This document shows, in pieces, positions 21,820 through 33,809 of a stretch of 64,000 nucleotides of DNA (positions are counted from its first letter, which is position 1; each line of letters opens with the position of its first letter). A program made the position numbers and the translations under genes. Below the pieces are notes generated by a model. The model did not search any database, was not told where the DNA came from, and saw only the letters and a program-made list of their open reading frames with translations. The DNA is from Piper betle (taxonomy: Eukaryota > Streptophyta > Magnoliopsida > Piperales > Piperaceae), in assembly GCA_033002965.1 (NCBI GenBank), contig JAURVB010013239.1, positions 48,770 through 112,769 of the forward strand. Reading direction: 5' to 3'.

Positions 21820-23100
21820 TACCACTTGTAACGACCCAGCCCAAAGTGCAACGTAACGGGCTAGAGTCATTTCTGCAACATGGGTACCCAATAAAAGCTA
21901 AAGACCCATGAAGTCCATTCCACTCATAGAACTGGATCTTCTCCCGGTAGGTGTTAGCTCGTGGAACCAAGCTGAGGGGATCTCACGGTCCACCCACCTT
22001 AGGGAATTTCGTCCCTAGAAATGCCTCATTCTTGGCCCATTGCTAGTCCCCAGCCCACGACCTTTCTGGCCCGGGACCGGCAGCCTAGACAACGTTCATA
22101 ATCCAGCCCACCATCTAAGCACCACGGAACCAGGTCGGCTCGAGACACCATTCGTAACGACCCCAGCCCAAAGTGCAAACGTATAATGGGCCAAGTCATT
22201 TCTGCACAGAATGGGCACCCAAGGAAGTTATAGATCTCATAGTCCATTCCCACTTATAAACTGGATCTTCTCCCAGTAGGTGTTAGATATGTGGGAACGC
22301 AAGTTGATGGATCTCACAATCCACCCACCTTAGGGAATTTCGTCCCCGAAATGCATATTCTTGGCCCGTTGCTAGCCCCAACACACGACCTTTTCGGCCC
22401 GTGACCGGGAGCCTAGCCAACGTTTCTGATCCAGACCCACCATCTGAACAACGGAACGAGGTCGCTCCGATACCATTTGTAACGAGACCCAGCCCAGGGT
22501 GCAACAGTAATGGGCAAAGTGCAGCCCATTTAAAGTGGGCACCCCGAAAGTGAGAGATCTGATAGTCCATTCCCACGTATGGAACGAGGATCTTCTCCCA
22601 GTAGGTATTAGATGTGGGACTAAGTTGAGGGATCTCACAATCCACCCACCTTACTGGTACTTCATCCCCGATAATGCCTAGTCTACGGCCCGTTGCTTGC
22701 CCCAGCCCACGACCTTTTTTTGCCCGTGATCCGGAAGCCTGAGCCAACGCTTCTAATCCACCTTCCAACACATTCTACACACTTGGAACCAGGTCGGCTC
22801 CATGATACCATTTAGTAACGCACCCAGAGTGGCAACGTGATGGGCTAAGTCATTTCTTTAAAATGGGTACCCCGGAAGTTAAAGATCTCTAGTCCATTCC
22901 CACTTATAAACAAGATCTTCTCCCAGTTGGTATTAGATGTGGGACTAAGTTGAGGGATCTCACAATCCACCCACCTTAGGGAATTTCGTCCCTGAAATGC
23001 CTATTCTTGGCCCATTGCTAGCCCCACGTCCCACAACACTTTCTAGGCCCGTGTCCCAGGCAGCCTAGAACGAACGTTCATAATCCATATCCCGGAAGTT
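21820..23100 (-). repeat. Indel-rich stretch of the TRIM array
   Basis: Units here differ from neighbours by many single-base insertions and deletions, while units on either side are nearly identical to each other. It may be a poorly polished assembly segment rather than biology. Confidence 0.65.
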
Positions 23101-23343
23101 AAAGATCTATAGTCCATTCCCACTTATAAACAGGATCTTCTCCCAGTAGGTATTAGATGTGGGACTAGAGTTGAGGGATCTCACAATCCACCCACCTTAG
23201 GGAATTTCATCCCCGAAATGCCTATTCTTGGCCCGTTGCTAGCCCCAGCCCACGACCTTTTTGGCCCGTGACCGGACAGCATAGCCAACGTTTCTAATCC
23301 AGCCCACCATCTAACACGGAACCAGGTCGGCTCTGATACCATT
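23085..23343 (-). repeat. Truncated TRIM unit, copy 2
   Basis: Same junction type as at 19385, with extra indels. Confidence 0.7.
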
Positions 23344-25474
23344 TGTAACGACCCAGCCCAAAGTGCAACGTAATGGGCTAAGTCATTTCTTTAAAATGGG
23401 TACCCCGAAAGTTAAAGATCTCTAGTCCATTCCCACTTATAAACAGGATCTTCTCCCAGTAGGTATTAGATGTGGGACTAAGTTGAGGGATCTCACAATC
23501 CACCCACCTTAGGGAATTTCGTCCCTGAAATGCCTATTCTTGGCCCGTTGCTAGCCCCAGCCCACGACCTTTCTGGCCCGTGACCGGCAGCCTAGCCAAC
23601 GTTTCATAATCCAGCCCACCATCTAACACGGAACCAGGTCGGCTCTGATACCATTTGTAACGACCCAGCCCAAAGTGCAACGTAATGGGCTAAGTCATTT
23701 CTTTTAAATGGGTACCCCGGAAGTTAAAGATCTATAGTCCATTCCCACTTATAAACAGGATCTTCTCCCAGTAGGTGTTAGATGTGGGACTAAGTTGAGG
23801 GATCTCACAATCCACCCACCTTAGGGAATTTCGTCCCTGAAATGCCTATTCTTGGCCCGTTGCTAGCCCCAGCCCCCGACCTTTCTGGCCCGTGACCGGC
23901 AGCCTAGCCAACGTTTCATAATCCAGCCCACCATCTAACACGGAACCAGGTCGGCTCTGATACCATTTGTAACGACCCAGCCCAAAGTGCAACGTAATGG
24001 GCTAAGTCATTTCTTTAAAATGGGTACCCAAGAAGTTAAAGATCTATAGTCCATTCCCACTTATAAACTGGATCTTCTCCCAGTAGGTGTTAGATGTGGA
24101 ACTAAGTTGAGGGATCTCACAATCCACCCACCTTAGGGAATTTCGTCCCCGAAATGCCTATTCTTGGCCCGTTGCTAGCCCCAACACACGACCTTTCTGG
24201 CCCGTGACCGGCAGCCTAGCCAACGTTTCTAATCTAGACCACCATCTAACACGGAACCAGGTCGGCTCTGAAACCATTTGTAACGACCCAGCCCAAAGTG
24301 CAACGTAATGGGCTAAGTCATTTCTTTAAAATGGGTACCCCGAAAAGTTAAAGATCTCTAGTCCATTCCCACTTATAAACATGATCTTCTCCCAGTTGGT
24401 ATTAGATGTGGGACTAAGTTGAGGGATCTCACAATCCACCCACCTTAGGGAATTTCGTCCCCGAAATGCATATTCGTGGCCCGTTGCTAGCCCCAACACA
24501 CGACCTTTCTGGCCCGTGACCGGTAGCCTAGCCAACGTTTCTAATCTAGACCACCATCTAACACGGAACCAGGTCGGCTCTGATACCATTTGTAACGACC
24601 CAGCCCAAAGTGCAACGTAATGGGCTAAGTCATTTCTTTAAAATGGGTACCCCGGAAGTTAAAGATCTATAGTCCATTCCCACTTATAAACAGGATCTTC
24701 TCCCAGTAGGTATTAGATGTGGGACTAAGTTGAGGGATCTCACAATCCACCCACCTTAGGGAATTTCGTCCCTGAAATGCCTATTCTTGGCCCGTTGCTA
24801 GCCCCAGCCCACGACCTTTTCTGGCCCGTGACCGGCAGCCTAGCCAACGTTTCTAATCCAGCCCACCATCTAACACGGAACCAGGTCGGCTCTGATACCA
24901 TTTGTAACGACCCAGCCCAAAGTGCAACGTAATGGGCTAAGTCATTTCTTTAAAATGGGTACCCCAGAAGTTAAAGATCTATAGTCCATTCCCACTTATA
25001 AACAGGATCTTCTCCCAGTAGGTATTAGATGTGGGACTAAGTTGAGGGATCTCACAATCCACCCACCTTAGGGAATTTCGTCCCCGAAATGCCTATTCTT
25101 GGCCCGTTGCTAGCCCCAGCCCACGACCTTTCTAGCCCGTGACCGGCAGCCTAGCCAACGTTTCTAATCCAGCCCACCATCTAACACGGAACCAGGTCGG
25201 CTCTGATACCATTTGTAACGACCCGGCCCAAAGTGCAACGTAATGGGCCAAGTCATTTCTTTAAAATGGGTACCCCAGAAGTTAAAGATCTCTAGTCCAT
25301 TCCCACTTATAAACAAGATCTTCTCCCAGTTGGTATTAGATGTGGGACTAAGTTGAGGGATCTCACAATCCACCCACCTTAGGGAATTTCGTCCCTGAAA
25401 TTCCTATTCTTGGCCCATTGCTAGCCCCAGCCCACAACCTTTCTGGCCCGTGGCCGACAGCCTAGACAACGTTC

Positions 25475-25734
25475 ATAATCCATCCCGGAAGTTAAAGATC
25501 TATAGTCCATTCCCACTTATAAACAGGATCTTCTCCCAGTAGGTATTAGATGTGGGACTAAGTTGAGGGATCTCACAATCCACCCACCTTAGGGAATTTC
25601 ATCCCCGAAATGCCTATTCTTGGCCCGTTGCTAGCCCCAGCCCACGACCTTTGTGGCCCGTGACCGGAAGCATAGCCAACGTTTCTAATCCAGCCCACCA
25701 TCTAACACGGAACCAGGTCGGCTCTGATACCATT
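25475..25734 (-). repeat. Truncated TRIM unit, copy 3
   Basis: Same junction type as at 19385. Confidence 0.75.
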
Positions 25735-28175
25735 TGTAACGACCCAGCCCAAAGTGCAACGTAATGGGCTAAGTCATTTCTTTAAAATGGGTACCCCGAA
25801 AGTTAAAGATCTCTAGTCCATTCCCACTTATAAACAGGATCTTCTCCCAGTAGGTATTAGATGTGGGACTAAGTTGAGAGGATCTCACAATCCACCCACC
25901 TTAGGGAATTTCGTCCCTGAAATGCCTATTCTTGGCCCATTGCTAGCCCCAGCCCAAGACCTTTCTGGCCCGTGACCGGCAGCCTAGCCAACGTTCATAA
26001 TCCAGCCCACCATCTAACACGGAACCAGGTCGGCTCTGATACCATTTGTAACGACCCAGCCCAAAGTGCAACGTAATGGGCTAAGTCATTTCTTTAAAAT
26101 GGGTACCCTAATAAGTTAAAGATCTATAGTCCATTCCCACTTATAAACAGGATCTTCTCCCAGTAGGTGTTAGATGTGGAACTAAGTTGAGGGATCTCAC
26201 AATCCACCCACCTTAGGGAATTTCGTCCCCGAAATGCCTATTCTTGGCCCATTGCTAGCCCCAGCCCACGACCTTTCTGGCCCGTGACCGGCAGCCTAGA
26301 CAACGTTCATAATCCAGCCCACCATCTAACACGGAACCAGGTCGGCTCTGATACCATTTGTAACGACCCAGCCCAAAGTGCAACGTAATGGGCTAAGTCA
26401 TTTCTTTAAAATAGGTACCCAAGAACTTAAAGATCTATAGTCCATTCCCACTTATAAACAGGATCTTCTCCCAGTAGGTATTAGATGTGGAACTAAGTTG
26501 AGGGATCTCACAATCCACCCACCTTAGGGAATTTCATCCCCGAAATGCCTATTCTTGGCCCGTTGCTAGCCCCAGCCCACGACCTTTCTGGCCCGTGACC
26601 GGTAGCCTAGCCAACGTTTCTAATCCAGCCCACCATCTAACACGGAACCAGGTCGGCTCTGATACCATTTGTAACGACCCAGCCCAAAGTGCAACGTAAT
26701 GGGCTAAGTCATTTCTTTAAAATGGGTACCCCGAAAGTTAAAGATCTCTAGTCCATTCCCACTTATAAACAGGATCTTCTCCCAGTTAGGTATTAGATGT
26801 GGGACTAAGTTGAGGGATCTCACAATCCACCCACCTTAGGGAATTTCGTCCCTGAAATGCCTATTCTTGGCCCATTGCTAGCCCCAGCCCAAGACCTTTC
26901 TGGCCCGTGACCGGCAGCCTAGCCAACGTTTATAATCCAGCCCACCATCTAACACGGAACCAGGTCGGCTCTGATACCATTTGTAACGACCCAGCCCAAA
27001 GTGCAACGTAATGGGCTAAGTCATTTCTTTAAAATGGGTACCCAGGAAGTTAAAGATCTATAGTCCATTCCCACTTATAAACAGGATCTTCTCCCAGTAG
27101 GTGTTAGATGTGGGACTAAGTTGAGGGATCTCACAATCCACCCACCTTAGGGAATTTCGTCCCTGAAATGCCTATTCTTGGCCCATTGCTAGCCCCAGCC
27201 CACGACCTTTCTGGCCCGTGACCGGCAGCCTAGACAACGTTCATAATCCAACCCACCATCTAACACGGAACCAGGTCGGCTCTGATACCATTTGTAACGA
27301 CCCAGCCCAAAGTGCAACGTAATGGGCTAAGTCATTTCTTTAAAATGGGTACCCAAGAGGTTAAAGATCTATAGTCCATTCCCACTTATAAACTGGATCT
27401 TCTCCCAGTAGGTGTTAGATGTGGAACTAAGTTGAGGGATCTCACAATCCACCCACCTTAGGGAATTTCGTCCCCGAAATGCATATTCTTGGCCCGTTGC
27501 TAGCCCCAACACACGACCTTTCTGGCCCGTGACCGGTAGCCTAGCCAACGTTTCTAATCTAGACCACCATCTAACACGGAACGAGGTCGGCTCTGATACC
27601 ATTTGTAACGACCCAGCCCAAAGTGTAACGTAATGGGCAAAGTCATTTCTTTAAAGTGGGTACCCCGGAAGTTAAAGATCTATAGTCCATTCCCACTTAT
27701 AAACAGGATCTTCTCCCAGTAGGTATTAGATGTGGGACTAAGTTGAGGGATCTCACAATCCACCCACCTTACGGAATTTCATCCCCGAAATGCCTATTCT
27801 TGGCCCGTTGCTAGCCCCAGCCCACGACCTTTTTTGCCCGTGACCGGAAGCCTAGCCAACGTTTCTAATCCAGCCCACCATCTAACACGGAACCAGGTCG
27901 GCTCTGATACCATTTGTAACGACCCAGCCCAAAGTGCAACGTAATGGGCTAAGTCATTTCTTTAAAATGGGTACCCCAGAAGTTAATGATCTATAGTCCA
28001 TTCCCACTTATAAACAGGATCTTCTCCTAGTAGGTATTAGATGTGGGACTAAGTTGAGGGATCTCACAATCCACCCACCTTAGGGAATTTCGTCCCTGAA
28101 ATGCCTATTCTTGGCCCATTGCTAGCCCCAGCCCACGACCTTTCAGGCCCGTGCCCGGCAGCCTAGACAACGTTC

Positions 28176-28278
28176 ATAATCCATCCCGGAAGTTAAAGAT
28201 CTATAGTCCATTCCCACTTATAAACAGGATCTTCTCCCCAGTAGGTATTAGATGTGGGACTAAGTTGAGGGATCTCAC
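28176..28278 (-). repeat. Truncated TRIM unit, copy 4, at inversion edge
   Basis: Same junction type as at 19385; it ends at the switch to the inverted block. Confidence 0.7.
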
Positions 28279-29487
28279 AATAAAATAGGCATTTCGGGGA
28301 TGAAATTCCCTAAGGTGGGTGGATTGTGAGATCCCCCAACTTAGTCCCACATCTGAATACCTACTGGGAGAAGATCCTGTTTATAAGTGGAAATGGACTA
28401 TAGATCTTTAACTTTCGGGGTACCCATTTTAAAGAAATGACTTAGCCCATTACGTTGCACTTTGGGCTGGTTGTTACAAATGGTATCAGAGCCGACCTGG
28501 TTCCGTGTTAGATAGTGGGATGGACTAGGGACGTTGGCTAGGCTGCCGGTCACGGGCGAGAAAGGTCGCGGGCTGGGGTTAGCAACGGGCCGGACTAGAA
28601 ACGTTGGCTAGCCTGCCGGTCATGGGCCAGAAAGGACGTGGATTGGGGCTAGCAACGGGCCAAGAATAGGCATTTCGGGGACAAATTTTCTAAGGTGGGT
28701 GGATTGTGAGATCCCTCAACTTAGTCCCATATCTAATACCTACTGGGACAAGATCCTGTTTATAAGTGGGAATGGACTATAGATCTTTAACTTCGGGGGT
28801 ACCCATTTTAAAGAAATAACTTAGCCCATTACGTTGCACTTTGGGCTGGGTCGTTACAAATGGTATCAGAGCCGACCTGGTTCCGTGTTGGATAGTGGGC
28901 TGGATTAGAAACGTTGGCTAGGCTTCCGGTCACTGGGCCAGAAAGGTCATGGGTTGGGGCTAGCAACGGGCCAAGAATAGGTATTTCAGGGACGAAATTC
29001 CCTAAGGTGGGTGGATTGTGAGATCGCTCAACTTAGTCCCACAACTAATACCTACTGGGAGAAGATCCTGTTTATAAGTGGGAATGGACTATAGATCTTT
29101 AACTTCCGGGTACCCATATTAAAAAGATGACTTAGCCTATTACGTTGCACTTTGGGCTGGGTCGTTACAAATGGTATCAGAGCCGACCTGGTTCCGTGTT
29201 AGATGGTGGGCTGGATTAGAAACGTTGGCTAGGTCACCGGTCACGAGCCAGGAAGGTCGTGGGCTGGGGCTAGCAACGGGCCAAGAATAGGCATTTCGGG
29301 GATGAAATTCCCTAAGGTGGGTGGATTGTGAGATCCCACAACTTAGTCCCACATCTAATACCTACTGGGAGAAGATCCTGTTTATAAGTGGGAATGGACT
29401 ATAGATCTTTAACCTTCGGGGTACCGATTTTAAAGAAATGACTTAGCCCATTATGTTGCACTTTGGGCTGGGTCGTTACAAATTATT
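28279..29487 (+). repeat. Inverted block of TRIM units
   Basis: Four LTRs in plus orientation (28325-28478, 28705-28858, 29017-29169, 29327-29480), the first three each followed by PBS TGGTATCAGAGCC and an interior. The block is bounded by minus-strand units on both sides. The interior near 28545-28670 is partly duplicated. Confidence 0.88.
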
Positions 29488-29641
29488 TGTAACGACCCAG
29501 CCCAAAGTGCAACGTAATGGGCTAAGTCATCTCTTTAAAATGGGTACCTCGGAAGTTAAAGATCTATAGTCCATTCCCACTTATAAACAGGATCTTCTCC
29601 CAGTAGGTATTAGATGTGGGACTAAGTTGAGGGATCTCACA
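29327..29641. repeat. LTR-LTR palindrome at right inversion breakpoint
   Basis: A plus-oriented LTR (29327-29480) faces a minus-oriented LTR (from 29488) across a 7-base spacer, a near-perfect inverted repeat with 154-bp arms. Confidence 0.85.
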
Positions 29642-30027
29642 ATCCACCAACCTTAGTAAATTTCGTCCCCGAAATGCTTATTCTTGGCCCGTTGCTAGCC
29701 CCAATCCACGTCCTTTCTGGCCCGTGACCGGCAGGGCTAGCCAACGTTTCTAGTCTTGGCCCGTTGCTAACCCCAGCCCGCGACCTTTTTTGGCCCGTGA
29801 CCGGCAACCTAGCCAACGTCCCTAGTCCATCCCACTATCTAAGACGGAACCTGGTCGGCTCTGATACCATTTGTAATGACCCAGCCCAAAGTGCAACGTA
29901 ATGGGCTAAGTCATTTCTTTAAAATGAGTACCCCGGAATTTGAAGATCTATAGTCCATTCCCACTTATAAACAGGATCTTCTCCCAGTAGGTATTAGATG
30001 TGGGACTAAGTTGAGGGATCTCACAAT
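29488..30027 (-). mobile_element. Last TRIM units of the array
   Basis: An LTR at 29488, a partly duplicated interior, and the closing LTR from 29872 to 30027. Confidence 0.85.
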
Positions 30028-30032
30028 TTGTT
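30028..30032. repeat. TSD (ATTTG), right copy
   Basis: Partner of 17639-17643. Confidence 0.9.
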
Positions 30033-31640
30033 TGATTGAGTGGTGTTAAAAATGGAGGCTATGAAAATAATTAGGGTAACTAGGTAATTATTAGGATGAA
30101 TGTGTGATGATTGATGTGTGATTGCGTTGATTGTGTGTGCATGCTATAGGATGTGTGATTCATCATGCGGGCGTTAGTTTTTAGCTTGATTGTGTAGGTA
30201 CGGTGTAGGAGCTCGCCGCCTAGGCGCGTGGACCCGTTTGGAGCTTCTACCAGGTCCGTTTAGGACTCGTTCTCTGTTTTTACGCTACTCTATTGTGTAT
30301 TTGATTTATCATGTGCAGGACGAGTTAAGTGGCGTTTTATCGGATCCCACTTAACTCGGGTCATTTAGCCAACAATTTTCTGGATTAATAACCCTCGAGG
30401 ATGAGATCCCTCGAGCTTGTTTTCGAAAATAAGATCCACCTCAAGTTGCCTTCGGGCCTATTATAATAAATCCCGACCCAGCCCTATAAATAATTTTATC
30501 GAGTTTTCAGTGAGACAAGAGGAGATGAATCGACTTGCACGTACCATGAGCGGATGCCGTGCCAGTCAAAGCGGGCTCTGGATTAGTGCCAGCGGACTGT
30601 TCCATTCCCGAGGGATCCTGACAACTCCGCGTTTGAGTTCCTCACACCCGGAGGACGTGGAGGTTTACGGGTACTATTTAGTACAGCGCATGTCCAGACT
30701 TGTGGTTCAAAGGGTACTAAAGGCGACTGTCTGAGAGTACTCGGCCTACGTGCTCAAGGCCAGGAGAGATACGGAGGTTCGGAGAGGGCTTAGGATAAAA
30801 GTTTTACGTGAAGTACTGAAAAAGAAGTGTCGTGAGCGGCACAGTACCAGATAGATTGGGATGCTGTTGAGTCAGCTGCTCGACGGCTCCTCTATAGTTG
30901 CCCTTATGAGAGTTCTTGAGGAAGATATATGATGGTTTGCTTTCCATGAGAGTTTGCTCTCATGTTCCAGTTTGATACTAGTTATTTTCTGGGCCGGTAA
31001 CACTCGTTACTGACGATTTTTCTATATATATGTAGGTGAGAAATGCGAGGGATGAAAGCTGTCGGGACTGCGGAGGAGCAGCACAGAACCTCGCACACAT
31101 GTACCTGCCGCATGTAATGTATAATGATGATGTGTTAATACTGTGTGAATGATAATTAGGATGTTTTTGTCTTGATGAATTGCTTATTATGAAATGAACG
31201 GATAATTGTGAATGAGTAGGAAGCCTTAGAGTTCAGACTTGGCTCAAATGAAAACAAATGAGATAATGATGAATGCTACGGTAGATTGTCATGTTTTATC
31301 GTATTTTGATAAAATATTTATATACCCTTGTTGTGGACAGGTTGGCCCCTATTGCACTTTTAGGGGAGATTCTATCCGTTTTTCTGTAAAAATTAATGAA
31401 TTTTTAATTAAAATTTCTTGCTGTTGCTATGGTTTTGTTTTGCTTGCACATCATAGCATGCATGTAGGACTACGTTAGAACCCACGCATCCCATCCATGC
31501 ATTTCATGTTTGCATCTCCATCTTGAGACACCGAGGGCAGATCCGGGTCGGCTTAACCGAACCCAGTAGATTAGCGAACGGTTCGGTCGCCGGTGACATT
31601 TCTGAGTCGGTTCACGGGTGAGCCGAAATGGGGTGTTACA
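30033..31640 (+). mobile_element. 5' LTR of plus gag-only element, second part
   Basis: Resumes the family-A LTR. It includes the acceptor-like ATGTGCAG (to 30318), hairpin GAGTTAAGTGG/CCACTTAACTC directly after, the CTCGAGG hairpin, and the end GGGTGTTACA. The ORFs at 30417-30734 and 31239-31478 are LTR translations, not genes. Confidence 0.88.
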
Positions 31641-31644
31641 ATAA

Positions 31645-31658
31645 TGGTATCAGAGCCA
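31645..31658 (+). other. Primer-binding site of plus gag-only element
   Basis: TGGTATCAGAGCCA, four bases after the 5' LTR. Confidence 0.92.
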
Positions 31659-31826
31659 ACCCTTGGTTGATTAAGATGGTAGATGCATTACAGGTTACAT
31701 GTGTGCCGAAGCTGCTCCGAGCTGTACCGACAGGTATTTTTCTGTCTTTATGTTTTGGTTCACAGATTTTCTTACCTAACAGTGGTGTGACAAGGTGATT
31801 AGATTAGAGGAGGGTACACAAACAGG

Positions 31827-33738
31827 ATGGTGAACCAGACCCGCCAGACGCAGATCAGGACCCCATCGCCTCCATTGGTCAGACAGGACAGTCCTCGACC
31901 ATGTTCACAATGACGCCGCCTCCAGTCAACCTAGGACCATCATGCCACCAGTAGAGGTCAGTGTGCCAGTTTCAGCTAGCCTACGTGATGAGAGCCATCA
32001 TCGAGACAGTCGCCTGCGATCGAGATAGTCGTCGGGACCGAGATAGTCGCCGGGACCGAGACAGTGGTCGTGACAATTATCGCACCAGAAGTAGTCGACA
32101 GGAGAGAGACGTAGCGATCTCCAGGTTGGCGGAAGCTCAGATACAAATGCAGCAAAGTCAGGAAGAATTTAGGAGACAAATGCAGCAAGACCAAGAGGAA
32201 TTCAGGAGAGAGCTTAGACAGATAGCTCTTTCTGTGGCCAGAACGGAGAAGAGACCAGTAGTAGGTGAAGAGGCACGGGGAGAGCCAGCAGTTTCCAAAG
32301 ACCCTCTGCCGCCGCCTCCTCCTCCACTGCTGCAACAGAGGGCTACTCCAACGACAACTCCTCTATTTGCCCCACTTCAGGCGAGGATGAGACCGGACAT
32401 CAGTGGAACCGCAGCAGTAGGTAGCGGGCAGACTGCAGGCGAAAGTGGAGCTGCAAGATTTGACGGTATACCAGCAGGTACGGGACCACAAATTCCTCAG
32501 TATGAGCAAGGAGAAGGATCAAATAGATCAGTGGATACTAGGAGATTGGAACTGTGGCAGTACTGAAAGGTTCGTGAAGAATGATGGACGACCTTTCTTT
32601 GGAAAGTTGGACACAGAAGAGGCATTCTTGTGGATATCGTCAGCTATAGGAATGTTTGACACTATGGCATGCCCCACGGAGCATCGAGTGCACATCATCA
32701 CAGGAGCATTCCAAGACGAAGCCAGGATATGGTGGAGTTCGGTCCAGAATTCTGTATTCGCCCATCGTCAGCCCCAGGACATCACATGGGAGGAATTTAT
32801 GGCGAAATTTGATGGAAAGTATTTCCCGCCAAACGTCAGGAAGTGAAAGGAACGGGAATTTCAGACGTTGAGGCAGGGACCCATGACGGTGGTACAATAC
32901 GAGACTAGGTTTAGAGCTCTGGAGAGATTTGCACCAGACTTGGTGTCCACTGAAGAAAAAAAGGGATAGAGAGATTTTATGAAGGCCTCCATCACGAGAT
33001 CAGGATGGCCTATTTGGATAGGAAGTTTGCTACTTTCGGTGATGTTGTGAGAGCTGCAAGCGAGGCAGAACGAGTTATAGCTGCTAGACCTCGCCGAGAA
33101 TTTGACGAGAACCAGCAACACCCTAGACCGTATCAGCCAGAGCAAGGAGCACAACAAAGACGTTGAACAGACGATAATAGTTGCCATGAGGGCTATGGAT
33201 GCCCAAGTTCAGGGCTACAGAGCACCCTTCTGTGAGAATTGCTCACGTCGTCATGGAGGTGAGTGCAGAGCAGGCACAGACGCATGCTACAGATGTAGTC
33301 AGTGAAGGCATAGAGCTACAGAGTGCAGAGTGGGCACAGACATATGCTATAGTTGTGGTCAACCACGGCATAGAGCTGCAACTTGTCCAATTGGCTATAC
33401 CCAACAGGTGACGCTCCCAGCACCTCTGTCAGAGACTTGCACTCCCAGCTCCCCAGCAACAACCACAGCAGAGAGGCCAGCATGGTCAAGGTCAAGGCCA
33501 GAGAGGCTGAGACCAACAGCCACTGAGACAGCAGCAGAGAGGGCTTGTAGCTAGCACAACAGGACAAGAACAACAAGCCTAGGATCAGAGAGGAATGCAA
33601 ACAACACCACCACCAGGACCGTCCATTTCGGTACCACCTTGGGTAGCAGGGATGGACACAACCACGATTGCTAAAGTACTGGAGGATACGACAAACGTGA
33701 CAGGTACGCACGCTTCTCACCTCGGATTTCACATTTAG
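31827..33738 (+). pseudogene. gag of plus gag-only element (capsid and zinc knuckles), frameshifted
   Basis: The likely start is ATG 31827. Order of parts: an Arg/Asp-rich repeat (SRRDRD type, near 32000-32090), a Gln/Glu-rich coiled-coil-like stretch (32120-32230), a Pro-rich linker, a Retrotrans_gag capsid core (about 32570-33090, with ARIWWS, ITWEEF and FPPNVR motifs), then CCHC knuckles: CENCSRRHGGEC near 33235 and CYSCGQPRHRAATC near 33348. The end is TAG at 33736-33738, fixed by agreement with the other copy. Two early one-base insertions relative to that copy, a shift near 32566, a TGA near 32844 and a shift near 32960 break it. It would package element RNA if intact. Confidence 0.88.
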
Positions 33739-33775
33739 TAGATAGCTACCTGAGTGAAACCTCCTTAATCTAAAA

Positions 33776-33809
33776 TTTTGAGGACGAAATTTTTATAAGG
33801 AGGGAAGGT
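33776..33809 (+). other. Pre-PPT box and polypurine tract
   Basis: TTTTGAGGACGAAATTTTTA is followed by TAAGGAGGGAAGGT abutting the 3' LTR. Confidence 0.88.

Larger units (their letters stand above)
17644..30027 (-). mobile_element. Tandem array of TRIM retroelement, about 42 LTR copies
   Basis: A 12.4-kb array of a 310-312-bp unit. On the minus strand each unit is an LTR of about 154 bp (TGTGAGATCC...GGGTCGTTACA), then a PBS (TGGTATCAGAGCC two bases on), about 125 bases, a box GGGACGAAATTCCC and a purine stretch AAGGTGGGTGGAT, then the next LTR. Neighbouring LTRs share the interior between them, giving LTR-(interior-LTR)n. The array begins and ends with an LTR and has one 5-bp TSD outside. 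There is no ORF of note. The counts are by eye. A solo copy of the same LTR with its own TSD at 44161-44314 shows that the LTR is real. No 5S-like segment was seen, so it is not a typical Cassandra. Confidence 0.9.

Noticed and set aside
22026..22771. Long minus-strand ORFs in the TRIM array (also 24326, 25164 and 27369)
   Set aside because: They are read-through of LTR and interior in one frame and vary with single indels; no coding conservation.
17644..30027. CRISPR array or ordinary satellite
   Set aside because: The unit is about 311 bp without separate spacers, and each unit contains an LTR, PBS and purine tract. A solo LTR with TSD exists at 44161.
17644..30027. Cassandra-type TRIM or 5S rDNA array
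   Set aside because: I saw no 5S-like box A/C internal promoter in the LTR or interior; the unit length and ends fit another TRIM.
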